A stretch of 40,815 bases of DNA, taken from positions 1 through 40,815 of IMG/VR virus record IMGVR_UViG_3300024432_000004, one strand, 5' to 3'. Below are positions 16,093-24,705 of this stretch, piece by piece. Origin of the DNA: a virus. Within the stretch, counting starts at the first letter, position 1. Every line of letters begins with the position of its first letter. Below the pieces are notes generated by a model. That model had not been told where the DNA came from. It saw only the letters and a program-made list of their open reading frames with translations, and searched no databases. Made by a program: the position numbers and the translations under genes.

Positions 16093-16272
16093 ATGAATAT
16101 GAGGTGCCCAACAATAGAAGTGAATAGAGATGGTGAAAAAGTCATAATCAACCTGTCTGATTTTGATGATAAAATTATGACAAAATGGGTGGATAAAATA
16201 ACAGAAACGGAAATAATTGATAATTCAACATTATTGCCACTAGCACCACCACCACCAATCAGTAAGAAATAA
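16093..16272 (+). CDS. 59-residue head-region protein
   Basis: Starts MNMRCPTIEVNRDGEKVIIN and ends in a proline-rich PLAPPPPISKK. GAGG precedes the ATG. The core NRDGEKVIINLSDFDDKI is like small proteins often encoded just after phage coat genes (a VNxxGxxVxINxSDFD pattern), whose role I do not know; a head accessory role is inference. Confidence 0.6.
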   Translation: MNMRCPTIEVNRDGEKVIINLSDFDDKIMTKWVDKITETEIIDNSTLLPLAPPPPISKK

Positions 16273-16297
16273 TTAATCTCGAAGTAAGGTATGTTAG

Positions 16298-17041
16298 ATG
16301 GCACTTGATAAAGATGATAGTATATCTCAGGTAAACAATTTATTCCCGGATAATATTACTGGTGAAATATCACCTGAAGATCAACGAGTTGTATCAACAA
16401 ATGCTATTTCTTCTAATTTAAATATCGAAGAAACTGTAGATCAAGTTATTAAAAGTAATTTTGAAACTGAGAAGCAATTAATTAAACATGCTCCTGGTTG
16501 GCGTGATATGTTTGGTAGTTTTACAAATGCTAAAATAACAGGTACTAACGAGCCTACTTGGACGAAGGTTGTTGATGATGGTGCTGGGTCTACTGGGGTT
16601 TATGCGTATGCTTTTTCGCCTACTGTCTTAAACGAATTGTGGGTGATGTTTCAGGTTGACCATGATTTTGCAGTGGGAACGGCATTTTATCCACATATTC
16701 ATTGGTTGCCAGATAATGTAGATACTGGTGTTGTTAGGTGGGGTATTGAGTGGTCGGCAGCACAAGGTCATGGTCAAGATGTTTTTGGAAATACAGTCAC
16801 TATATTTATTGAACAGGCTGCGCCGGGTGTTATAAATCAGCATATGCTTGCAGAAGTTGCCGATCCGGGTATAACGGTTCCTGGTGCAGAACCGGGCATG
16901 ATAGTTTTAGCTAGGGTGTATCGTGATGCAACACATGCTAATGATACGTTTACTGGTAATGCAATTGGTTTAAATCTTGACGCACATTTTCAAGTGGATA
17001 GAGATTCGACTTTGAACAAAGAACCTCCTTTTTATACATGA
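16298..17041 (+). CDS. Head-associated structural protein (possible capsid fibre or decoration)
   Basis: 247 residues. The body (~65-240) carries KHAPGWRDMFGSF, YAYAFSPTVLNELWVMFQVD, then HDFAVGTAFYPHIHWLP: a beta-sandwich type I recognise from structural proteins of many siphophages and metagenomic phages, where it lies near head genes. The first 65 residues are acidic and probably flexible. It could sit on the capsid surface or form a head fibre. Its stop overlaps the next start (ATGA). Confidence 0.6.
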   Translation: MALDKDDSISQVNNLFPDNITGEISPEDQRVVSTNAISSNLNIEETVDQVIKSNFETEKQLIKHAPGWRDMFGSFTNAKITGTNEPTWTKVVDDGAGSTGVYAYAFSPTVLNELWVMFQVDHDFAVGTAFYPHIHWLPDNVDTGVVRWGIEWSAAQGHGQDVFGNTVTIFIEQAAPGVINQHMLAEVADPGITVPGAEPGMIVLARVYRDATHANDTFTGNAIGLNLDAHFQVDRDSTLNKEPPFYT

Positions 17042-17541
17042 GCATCGTGGTTGAAGATGGTTCTAATGTTGCAGGTGCAAACAGTTATGTATCGTTGATT
17101 GATGCAAGGTCTATATTAATCCCATTAGGTCAAGATCTTAATCTTGATGATGCAATAGCAGAACAGCAAATTTTGAATGCTGCACGATATATTGAAGCTT
17201 TTCGACAAAGTTTCAAGGGTTGGAAGAGGAATGGCAGTCAATCTATGCAATGGCCTAGGTTTGGAGTTGTAATTGATGGTAGTTCGATTGGTTCTGATAT
17301 TATTCCTCAAGATTTGATAGATTCACAAGTCTTTGCTGCTTATGAGCACGCACAAGGGCAAACGTTGCAACCATCTTCACCTGGCCAATCGGTAGCCTCT
17401 GAAGAGGTTGTTGGTGCTGTTAAGGTGTCCTATTTTGATAAAGGGGCTATTGATGGTTCACCGACTTTAGTTAGGGTGAATGATTCACTAAATCCTTTAT
17501 TGAAATCCGATGGTTTCACTATGTTTGGTATGAGAGGGTGA
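17038..17541 (+). CDS. Head-tail adaptor, DnaT-like family
   Basis: 167 residues starting MSIVVEDGSNVAGANSYVS. This opening, together with ILNAARYIEAFRQSFKGWKR and SMQWPRFGVV, matches the phage family often labelled DnaT-like ssDNA-binding. In head-gene clusters it behaves as the first connector ring below the portal, so I favour an adaptor role. ATGA overlap with the gene before and GTGA overlap with the gene after suggest coupled translation. Confidence 0.78.
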   Translation: MSIVVEDGSNVAGANSYVSLIDARSILIPLGQDLNLDDAIAEQQILNAARYIEAFRQSFKGWKRNGSQSMQWPRFGVVIDGSSIGSDIIPQDLIDSQVFAAYEHAQGQTLQPSSPGQSVASEEVVGAVKVSYFDKGAIDGSPTLVRVNDSLNPLLKSDGFTMFGMRG

Positions 17542-17918
17542 GTCTATCGGCTAAATTTGAAAATACTGCAACTAGGCTATTGAAGAAATTTGATGAACGT
17601 GTTGGGGGTATAAATGAAATACAATTGGAACAAACCCCTGTGAATTTTAATCCTGTAACTGGAGAAGATGAACTGGGTACCCCTGTTATTACTGATTTGA
17701 TTGGTGTTTCTGTTAAATTTGATAGACATTTTACTAATATTTCAGGGAATAATAATACAGTGCAAACTGGTGATCAATTATTAAAAATCACTAGTGCGAT
17801 TGAACCTTTTATGAATGATAAAATATTGATTGATGGATTAAAATATTCAATTGTTGGCATTTTTCCGTCACGATATACCAGCAGAACTGTATTATATACT
17901 GTGCATATTCGGCGGTGA
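17538..17918 (+). CDS. Head-closure / neck connector protein
   Basis: 126 residues from a GTG overlapping the previous stop. It contains a beta-barrel-like ISGNNNTVQTGDQLLKIT, then DKILIDGLKYSIVGIFP, as in head-closure proteins that plug the connector (a recognised pattern, not a search result). Length and position agree. Ends YTVHIRR. Confidence 0.6.
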   Translation: MSLSAKFENTATRLLKKFDERVGGINEIQLEQTPVNFNPVTGEDELGTPVITDLIGVSVKFDRHFTNISGNNNTVQTGDQLLKITSAIEPFMNDKILIDGLKYSIVGIFPSRYTSRTVLYTVHIRR

Positions 17919-17921
17919 ATT

Positions 17922-18359
17922 ATGGGTAGATTTTCAGACCAAATTAGAGAATTTAATATTGATTTTTCTAATTTGTTCGATGAAGTTTTTAGAATAACGG
18001 TTATTAAATTTTTTGGTCAGATTGTCCAAGCATCCCCAGTTGATACTGGAAGGTTTCGAGCTAATTGGTTTGCAACAATTTCAAGACCTTCTCGAAAAGT
18101 TGAACCGAACTCAGAAAAATCAGAAAATGAAGTAAATCAACGTATTGAACGAGTAGTTAATGGGGCAAGGATACCTCGTATTTTTTGGCTTACTAATAAT
18201 CTTCCTTATTCTGAAGTTATAGAATTTGGTGGATTTGGAGATGGTCCAAAAACTACAGGTGGATTTTCTCGACAAGCACCAAAAGGTGTGGTCAGAATTA
18301 CAGCAAAAAGGTTCACTAGAATTTTTAACGAAAATGCAAGAAGAATTAATAGATTGTAA
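17922..18359 (+). CDS. HK97 gp10-like neck / tail-completion protein
   Basis: 145 residues. The signature SPVDTGRFRANWFATI, followed by LTNNLPYSEVIEFGG and RQAPKGVVRITAKRF, is the HK97 gp10/tail-completion pattern. It helps join the tail to the head. GGCGGTG lies ahead of the ATG. In most siphophages the tail terminator follows at once; here 6.7 kb of other genes intervene. Confidence 0.82.
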   Translation: MGRFSDQIREFNIDFSNLFDEVFRITVIKFFGQIVQASPVDTGRFRANWFATISRPSRKVEPNSEKSENEVNQRIERVVNGARIPRIFWLTNNLPYSEVIEFGGFGDGPKTTGGFSRQAPKGVVRITAKRFTRIFNENARRINRL

Positions 18360-18385
18360 AATTTTATGAAGTGGATGGTGTTGGT

Positions 18386-20740
18386 ATGTCAATAGATGAA
18401 ACAAACCCTGTTGATATAATTTTCAATAAAGATGGGACGAAATTATTTTTAGTTGGGCAACAGAATAATTCTATCTATGAACATGATTTAACCACACCAT
18501 TCGATATATCGACTTTATCGGAAGTGCAAGAAACGAAATCTATTGCTTCGGAAGATAATTTACCAACTGCTATTATTTTCAATAAAGACGGAACTAAATT
18601 ATTCCTTCTTGGACAACAAAATGCATCTATATATGAGTATGATCTAACCACACCATTCGATATATCCACATTATCTGGTGTCCAGATAATAAAATCCATT
18701 GTATCAGGTGATAATGCACCGACTGCTATTATTTTCAACAAAGATGGAACTAAATTATTTATAGCTGGGGATGAAAATAATTACGTCTATGAGTATGCTT
18801 TAAGCACACCATTTGACATATCTACATTGTCTGAAGTGCAGGGAGTGAAATCTATTGGTTCAGAAGATACTAGCCCTAAAGCATTAAGATTTAACAGAGA
18901 TGGAACGAAATTATTTATAGCTGGGCAACAAAATGATTCAGTCTACGAGTACGGTCTAACCACGCCGTTCAATATATCCACATTATCACAGGTTCAATCT
19001 ACAGTCGTAATTCCATCTAGTGATACTATTCCAGCAGGAATAACTTTCATCAATGACGGAACTAGATTTTATGTGATTGGAAGTGACAATGATCGTTTCT
19101 ATTCATATGATCTAACCACACCATTCGACATATCCACGACATCGATAATTGAAGTACCTCCTAGTGTTGGTTACGATTTAAATAATTTATCTGCGGTTCA
19201 GGTTACGAAATCTGTTAATTCGGAAGATGCTAACCCCAGAGATATTATTTTTAATAATGACGGTGATAAATTATTCATGATTGGTGCCCAGAATGATTCA
19301 ATTTTTGAGTATAATCTTAGTACCGAATTTGATTTATTTACATTGTCAGGAGTTCAGGCAAGTAGTTCTATTACTTCAGAAGATGTGAATCCTAGAGGAA
19401 TAGCTTTCAATAATGATGGCAGTAAGATATTCATGGTTGGAAGTGACGGTTTTCTTGTAGTATACGATTTGAATAATTTATCAACAGTCCAGGTTACAAA
19501 ACCTATCGCAACTGAGGATAATTCTCCACAAGGAATAGCATTTAATAATGATGGCACAAAGATATTCATGGTTGGTAATTCAAACAATTCAATTTATGAA
19601 TATGATTTAGGCACAGCATTTGATTTATTAACGTTATCTGGAGTTCAAGCAACTAAATCTGTAACGTTAGAAGATACTGGTCCAACTGGAATAGCGTTTA
19701 ATGATGATGGCACTAAGATATTTATGATTGGTACTTCCAACGATTCAATTTATGAATATAATTTAGGCACAGCATTTGATTTACTAACGTTATCAGGCGT
19801 TCAGGTTACGAAATCGGTTGCATCGGAAGATACTAGTCCAACTGGAATAGCATTTAATAATGATGGCACTAAGATATTTATGATTGGTACTTCCAACGAT
19901 TCAATTTATGAATATAATTTAGGCACAGCATTTGATTTACTAACGTTATCTGGAGTTCAAGCAACTAAATCTATTTCATTGGAAGACGATAATCCAAGGA
20001 GTATAGCGTTTAATGATGATGGCACTAAGATATTTATGATTGGTATTACCAATGGTTCAATTTATGAATATGATTTAGGCACAGCATTTGATTTATTAAC
20101 GTTATCTGGAGTTCAAGCAACTAAATCTATTTCATTGGAAGATTCAATTCCAACTGGAATAGCGTTTAATGATGATGGCACTAAGATATTTATGATTGGT
20201 ATTGCTAACGGTTCAATTTATGAATACGATATGAGCGCAACCGAACCTGGTATTAATGAGTATGATTTAAGCACTGCATACGATATATCAACATTATCAG
20301 TAGTCCAAGAAAGAAAATCTATTGCTTCAGAAGATAATAACCCTACTGATATTACTTTCAGCAATAACGGAAATAAATTATTTACAATTGGTTCTCAGAA
20401 TGATTCTATCTATGAATATAATCTGAGTACTGCATTTGATTTATCAACGTTATCAGTAGTTCAGCAATCAAAATCCATTACTTTGGAAGATGAAACACCC
20501 ACCGATATTGTTTTTAATGATACTGGTGACAAATTATTTATGCTTGGTAATCAAAATAATTCAATATATGAGTATGATTTATCAACAGAATTTGACATAT
20601 CGACATTATCAGGCGTTCAGGTTACGAAATCTGTTTCTTTAGAAGATGGAAGCCCTAGAGGAATAACGTTTAATAATAATGGCACCAAAATATTTATGGT
20701 TGGTACTTCAAACGATTCCATCTATGAGTATGATCTCTAA
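18386..20740 (+). CDS. Beta-propeller-like protein with about 15 repeats
   Basis: 784 residues from the ATG at 18386; a GTG at 18371 would add five. About 15 copies of a ~50-residue unit run end to end, each with an xxIxFNxDGTKLF core, then (V/I)Gxxxx(S)IYEYDL, then a DLLTLSGVQxTKS linker. Several copies between ~19600 and 20240 are almost identical in DNA. DGTKxF repeats with a repeated Tyr-Glu-Tyr strand suggest seven-bladed propellers, perhaps two. There is no signal peptide. Such repeats occur in phage tail or surface-binding proteins, but this gene lies between connector and tail-terminator genes. It ends immediately after a repeat, with no cap domain. Role unknown; ligand binding is plausible. 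Confidence 0.68.
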   Translation: MSIDETNPVDIIFNKDGTKLFLVGQQNNSIYEHDLTTPFDISTLSEVQETKSIASEDNLPTAIIFNKDGTKLFLLGQQNASIYEYDLTTPFDISTLSGVQIIKSIVSGDNAPTAIIFNKDGTKLFIAGDENNYVYEYALSTPFDISTLSEVQGVKSIGSEDTSPKALRFNRDGTKLFIAGQQNDSVYEYGLTTPFNISTLSQVQSTVVIPSSDTIPAGITFINDGTRFYVIGSDNDRFYSYDLTTPFDISTTSIIEVPPSVGYDLNNLSAVQVTKSVNSEDANPRDIIFNNDGDKLFMIGAQNDSIFEYNLSTEFDLFTLSGVQASSSITSEDVNPRGIAFNNDGSKIFMVGSDGFLVVYDLNNLSTVQVTKPIATEDNSPQGIAFNNDGTKIFMVGNSNNSIYEYDLGTAFDLLTLSGVQATKSVTLEDTGPTGIAFNDDGTKIFMIGTSNDSIYEYNLGTAFDLLTLSGVQVTKSVASEDTSPTGIAFNNDGTKIFMIGTSNDSIYEYNLGTAFDLLTLSGVQATKSISLEDDNPRSIAFNDDGTKIFMIGITNGSIYEYDLGTAFDLLTLSGVQATKSISLEDSIPTGIAFNDDGTKIFMIGIANGSIYEYDMSATEPGINEYDLSTAYDISTLSVVQERKSIASEDNNPTDITFSNNGNKLFTIGSQNDSIYEYNLSTAFDLSTLSVVQQSKSITLEDETPTDIVFNDTGDKLFMLGNQNNSIYEYDLSTEFDISTLSGVQVTKSVSLEDGSPRGITFNNNGTKIFMVGTSNDSIYEYDL

Positions 20741-20768
20741 ATTGATGATTTGTATTAGAATTTAAATA

Positions 20769-20780
20769 GGGGGGGGGGGG
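20769..20780 (+). repeat. Twelve-base poly-G tract upstream of the autotransporter gene
   Basis: An uninterrupted run of 12 G in an AT-rich intergenic region, 28 bases after the propeller stop. Long G runs are unstable in replication and are typical phase-variation elements in some Gram-negative surface genes. Here it lies upstream of the promoter-like elements, so length change would alter spacing and not the reading frame of the 20903 start. Confidence 0.8.
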
Positions 20781-20803
20781 TGATGAATTACATGATTTGG
20801 TTG

Positions 20804-20847
20804 ATATCACATGGAATGTTGTTGACGTGCAACATTCCATGTGATAT
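20804..20847 (+). promoter_or_regulatory. Perfect 18-bp hairpin upstream of the autotransporter gene
   Basis: Arms 20804-20821 and 20830-20847 (ATATCACATGGAATGTTG and its exact complement) flank an eight-base loop TTGACGTG. No T-run follows, so it is not a standard terminator. It could be an operator, a processing site or a weak transcription barrier between the propeller and autotransporter genes. Confidence 0.72.
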
Positions 20848-20848
20848 G

Positions 20849-20878
20849 TTTACAACTATGTCTGTTTACATTTATTCT
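20849..20878 (+). promoter_or_regulatory. Possible promoter for the autotransporter gene
   Basis: TTTACA at 20849-20854, an 18-base spacer, then TATTCT at 20873-20878, about 25 bases before the start codon. Both hexamers are imperfect. Independent transcription would fit a gene cargo inside a structural operon. Confidence 0.4.
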
Positions 20879-20902
20879 AGTATAAAAAAAGGAAAGAAGC
20901 AA

Positions 20903-23900
20903 ATGAAAAAGAAAATTAACAAAGTAGGATTATTTAGTGCGTTAGCGTGTGCAAGTTTTTTTAGTGTGAATGTTTGCGATGCGGAACCATCGGTTGCATA
21001 TAGTGCGGTTAATGTTTCTGTATCTTCTGAGAGCAGTGTTGAAACTACCTTTGTTTCTCCAGGAGATGTGTTAGTTGCTGGTGTTGAAGGTGTTGATGCT
21101 GTTTTAGCCACCGAAGCTGATGTTGTGACGCTTAATCAGGTATTGGTAGCTGGTATTACAGGTGTAACTGAGGTCTTAGCAGGTGTTGATGACGTTATCA
21201 TACTTGACCAAATATTGATTGCTGAAACCGAAGATGTTGGTCCTGTATTAGCCACTCTTGATGATGTTATTCAATTGGGTGCTTCAATCGCTGCTACTGA
21301 AGCCAATGTTATCAATCTCGGTGATGTGCTGGTTGATGAGTTTTTCGCTGTAACTGAGGTGATTGCCACTGCTACCGATGTTGTCAATATTGGTGATCCA
21401 TTAAAAATCACAGAGAGAAATGCTATTGCGGTTGGCGATGTCCTGGTTGAATATGTCAAACATATCCCTGACGTAACAGCCGGTGTGGAAGATGTTGTTG
21501 AGCTTCATGGTCCAATTAAAGCAACTGAAAAGCATGTTATTGAGATTGGCGATGTATTGACAGCCGGTGTTTTACATAAAGATGCCGTGCTAGCCACCAT
21601 TGATGACGTTATTGAAGTCGATGATATCATATTTGCCACTCTAGAACGCCATTTTGTCGTAGGAATTACCAAAGAAGAATATGCTACGGCTGTAAATATC
21701 GAACGTGTTGGTGAGGTTGATACTGCTTGTCTTACACAAAATACACTTATCAGCAATTATAATGCTGAAATTGGGGTTGGTGACAGAACAAAAGCAGACT
21801 TAATTGTTGATGTAAATCGATCTATTGATGCCGCCGATGTGACATATGCTGTAAACATCGAACGTATTGGTTTGGTTGATAATGCTGGTTTAACAACATA
21901 TCAAGAGATCAAACGTATTGGTGAGGTTGATGCAGATTTAACACCATATCAGGCTATTGCTGAAATCAATCAGACGCTTGATAGTAGTAGTTACGATACT
22001 GCTAATACGAACATAACCAATAATATTCTTACTGCTGGTCATGCTGATGAAAACGTCGATGGAAAGATAAGTGCCGTAGTTAATGTTGATGACATTATTA
22101 TGTCACTTCCGACAAATGATGCTAGCCGGGCAGCTACACATATTGTAATTAATAAAGCAAATACTGATGCAGTAAAGAGTATACTTAGTGATACTCCTGG
22201 TGCTGCAAGCAGTGTATTATTAAAGACCTTAAATGATAATACTAACGGTACAGAAGTTAGCCTTAATGATACTCAAAAAAATGCATTTATTAAAATGTAT
22301 CAGGATAGGTTAATTGTTGATCGTCTGATTGATGCTAACGGTACTGATTTTATCGTTGCTCAACAGTTAACAGATGCTAAATTCATTGTTGAGCAAAATG
22401 GAATTAATGCTGTCGATGTGACCGATGCCAATTTTGTTATTGCACATGGTGAAATCGATAGTGATGATACAGATGATGCTGAAAAAATTATTAATTATGA
22501 TAGTGCCAATCCTAATGAAGCTATCACTGATGCTGATCTGATCGATGCGGGAAAAATTGTTGCAATTGATCAAATAGTCGATGCTACCCAGTTAGAAGAT
22601 GCTAAAATTATTGTTGAAATTGGTGAAATTTCCGCTACTGAGTTACAAGATGCTAGAGAGTTAAAAGCCCGTGGTATTGCTGAAGGTAGTGATGATCCTG
22701 ATAATCTAGGTGCCGTCAAAGCTGTAAAAGAAGGCGATGCAATAAAAGCCACATATCATGCTACTGAAAGTGATCTTATCGCCGTTGATGATGTGTTGGA
22801 AGCCGAAGTTATGGCTGTTACCGAGGTTTTAGCCGAAGCTGATGATGTTGTCAATATTGGTGACCCAATAAAAGCCACAGCCGATGATGTTATTGAGCTA
22901 GGTGAGGTATTGATTGAAGGCACCGAGGGTGTTGCTGAGGAATTAGCTACTGAGGATGATGTCATTGAGGTTGGGCAAGTGATATCAGCCACCGCTGATC
23001 ATGTTGTCAAGGTCGGTGATGTATTGGTAGCTGCTGTTGAAGGTAAAGCTGCTGTATTAGCAACTGAGGACGATGTTGTTAATCTGGGTGATGCAATTGA
23101 AGCAACTGAAGTCAATGTCATTAAGGTTGGCGATGTGTTGGTAGCTGCTGTTGAAGGTAAAGATGCTGTATTAGCTACCGCCGATGACGTTATCGTTCTC
23201 GGACAGGTGCTGGTAGTTGGTGTTGAAGGTGTTGAAGAGGTATTAGCTACTGAGGCCGATGTTGTCAATCTGGGTGATGTGTTGGTAGCTGGTATTGAAG
23301 CTGTTGAAGAGGTGCTAGCCACCGCTGATGATGCTATTGAAAATTATGCATCCAACATAGGAATGTCTGAATCAGAGATGTCTAGCATGACTTCTAAACT
23401 TTCTGAAACAGAAAAAACAGCAGTCATTACGAAGCTTTCTGAATTAAACCCGAATACTACCAAGTCAGACAAAGCAACGATGGCAGGTATCGCATTTGCA
23501 TTTGTATCCGATCCAGCTAGTAAAACTGTATTTGGTAAAGTTATGGATGATCTTAAAAATGGCAATACGACAATGGATGAAATCAACACCAAAGCCAATT
23601 CTGATACCAATAGTGCGGTAGTAGGTGCGGCAACAGGTATCACCATTGTCAATAATACGGTAAATGTTCGTCAAGAAAGTATTGTTACAGCTTCAGGTAA
23701 GTACGGATTGAGAAAATATTCAGGTATGAACTCTGGAAGTTCAAGTCTTGATAAGGGTGCATGGCTTAAAGTGATAGGTTCTACTGCTGATATGGGCACA
23801 CGTCAATCTGTAGCTGGCTACGAAGCAGATAGTCATGGTGTTGTCATTGGTGTTGATAAAACCATTGGGGACATTGTAATTGGTGGTGCTTTCAGCTATG

Positions 23901-24565
23901 TAGATACTGACACTGAAGGTAAAAGTATTGCCAATTCTGAAACGCAGACAAAACAGTATCAGAGTACTTTGTATGGTGCATTTTTAAATGACGGACATGT
24001 TATTGATGGATCTGTTGCATATGGTCATTCAACGAGTGATACAAGCCGTACTGGGTTAGGTGGTCAAGTAACAGGTTCATTCGGCACTGATATTTATTCA
24101 GTTGGTGCTGGTTTCAGTGTACCGATGGATATGGGTAGCTGGTCAATCACTCCTAAAGTTTCGATGTCTTATTCGCATGTGTCACCGGATGAATATACCG
24201 AAAGTGGCATAGGTGCTAAAAAAATCAATGTTAAAAGCATGGATTTATTGAGTGTTCAAACTGGTGTAACCATGGGTAGCAAGATGGTTACAGATGGTGG
24301 TGCAATCATTCCAAAATTGCGTTTAATTGCGGATTTAGATATTGCTAGAGAGCAAGCCGTGGTAAATTCATCTTGGGCAAGCAATGGTAGTGTTACTCCT
24401 GTGTCAACTGGTGTTAAGCCGTCTGCCCTGGGTGCTATCATTGGTGCAGGTGTTGAATATGCCAGTGATGATGGTGCATATGTTTTCAGTGTGGGCTATG
24501 ATGCGGGTATTAGATCTCAGTTTATTTCCCATTCTGCTAATGCAAAAATTCGTGTAAATTTCTAG
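20903..24565 (+). CDS. Phage-encoded autotransporter-type outer-membrane protein
   Basis: 1220 residues from ATG 20903, with AAGGAA eight bases upstream; an in-frame GTG/ATG at 20780 is less likely because it gives no signal peptide. Residues 1-27 form a Sec signal peptide (MKKKINKVGLFSALACASFF, cleavage probably after CDA). Residues ~35-330 and ~600-810 are repeats of a VGDVLVAGVEGVxxVLATxDDV unit, very acidic and poor in Lys/Arg, separated by a helical Ala/Asp-rich middle with Glu-Ile-xxxx-Asp repeats. The last ~280 residues fit an autotransporter beta barrel: alternating strands such as GAWLKVIGSTADMG, then GVVIGVDKTIGDIVIGGAFS, ending with the terminal Phe signature AKIRVNF. Autotransporters insert the barrel in the outer membrane and display the passenger outside. 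This is not a known virion part; a cargo (moron) gene acting on the infected cell is likely. Confidence 0.82.
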   Translation: MKKKINKVGLFSALACASFFSVNVCDAEPSVAYSAVNVSVSSESSVETTFVSPGDVLVAGVEGVDAVLATEADVVTLNQVLVAGITGVTEVLAGVDDVIILDQILIAETEDVGPVLATLDDVIQLGASIAATEANVINLGDVLVDEFFAVTEVIATATDVVNIGDPLKITERNAIAVGDVLVEYVKHIPDVTAGVEDVVELHGPIKATEKHVIEIGDVLTAGVLHKDAVLATIDDVIEVDDIIFATLERHFVVGITKEEYATAVNIERVGEVDTACLTQNTLISNYNAEIGVGDRTKADLIVDVNRSIDAADVTYAVNIERIGLVDNAGLTTYQEIKRIGEVDADLTPYQAIAEINQTLDSSSYDTANTNITNNILTAGHADENVDGKISAVVNVDDIIMSLPTNDASRAATHIVINKANTDAVKSILSDTPGAASSVLLKTLNDNTNGTEVSLNDTQKNAFIKMYQDRLIVDRLIDANGTDFIVAQQLTDAKFIVEQNGINAVDVTDANFVIAHGEIDSDDTDDAEKIINYDSANPNEAITDADLIDAGKIVAIDQIVDATQLEDAKIIVEIGEISATELQDARELKARGIAEGSDDPDNLGAVKAVKEGDAIKATYHATESDLIAVDDVLEAEVMAVTEVLAEADDVVNIGDPIKATADDVIELGEVLIEGTEGVAEELATEDDVIEVGQVISATADHVVKVGDVLVAAVEGKAAVLATEDDVVNLGDAIEATEVNVIKVGDVLVAAVEGKDAVLATADDVIVLGQVLVVGVEGVEEVLATEADVVNLGDVLVAGIEAVEEVLATADDAIENYASNIGMSESEMSSMTSKLSETEKTAVITKLSELNPNTTKSDKATMAGIAFAFVSDPASKTVFGKVMDDLKNGNTTMDEINTKANSDTNSAVVGAATGITIVNNTVNVRQESIVTASGKYGLRKYSGMNSGSSSLDKGAWLKVIGSTADMGTRQSVAGYEADSHGVVIGVDKTIGDIVIGGAFSYVDTDTEGKSIANSETQTKQYQSTLYGAFLNDGHVIDGSVAYGHSTSDTSRTGLGGQVTGSFGTDIYSVGAGFSVPMDMGSWSITPKVSMSYSHVSPDEYTESGIGAKKINVKSMDLLSVQTGVTMGSKMVTDGGAIIPKLRLIADLDIAREQAVVNSSWASNGSVTPVSTGVKPSALGAIIGAGVEYASDDGAYVFSVGYDAGIRSQFISHSANAKIRVNF

Positions 24566-24594
24566 CATGACTTACTATGCCCACATATTTTTTA

Positions 24595-24661
24595 TTCCCA
24601 CTGTGGAAAAGTATGTAGAGGTGTCAGGTTCGCTATGTACAATGTTTTTCCACAGTGGGAA
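24595..24661 (+). terminator. Hairpin pair after the autotransporter gene (first hairpin)
   Basis: TTCCCACTGTGGAAAA at 24595-24610 pairs perfectly with 24646-24661 around a 35-base loop. It begins 30 bases after the autotransporter stop and directly adjoins a second hairpin that has a T-run. Confidence 0.55.
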
Positions 24662-24704
24662 GTACACAGGGGGTTTCCGCTAGTCCCCCCTGTGTACATT
24701 TTTA
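24662..24704 (+). terminator. Rho-independent terminator after the autotransporter gene
   Basis: GTACACAGGGGG (24662-24673) pairs perfectly with 24686-24697 around a 12-base loop and is followed by ATTTTT. It would end transcription of the autotransporter and lower read-through to the tail genes, so the tail genes may need read-through or antitermination. Confidence 0.75.
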
Positions 24705-24705
24705 A

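Noticed and set aside
20903-20983. Lipoprotein signal in the autotransporter leader (ALAC)
   Set aside because: The residue at -3 is Ala and not Leu/Val/Ile, and a normal signal peptidase I site follows at CDA. It fits an ordinary Sec leader better.
22756-23322. Long open frames on the minus strand opposite the autotransporter passenger
   Set aside because: They are Ser/Thr/Pro-rich antisense images of the repetitive coding strand, with no ribosome sites and no independent features.
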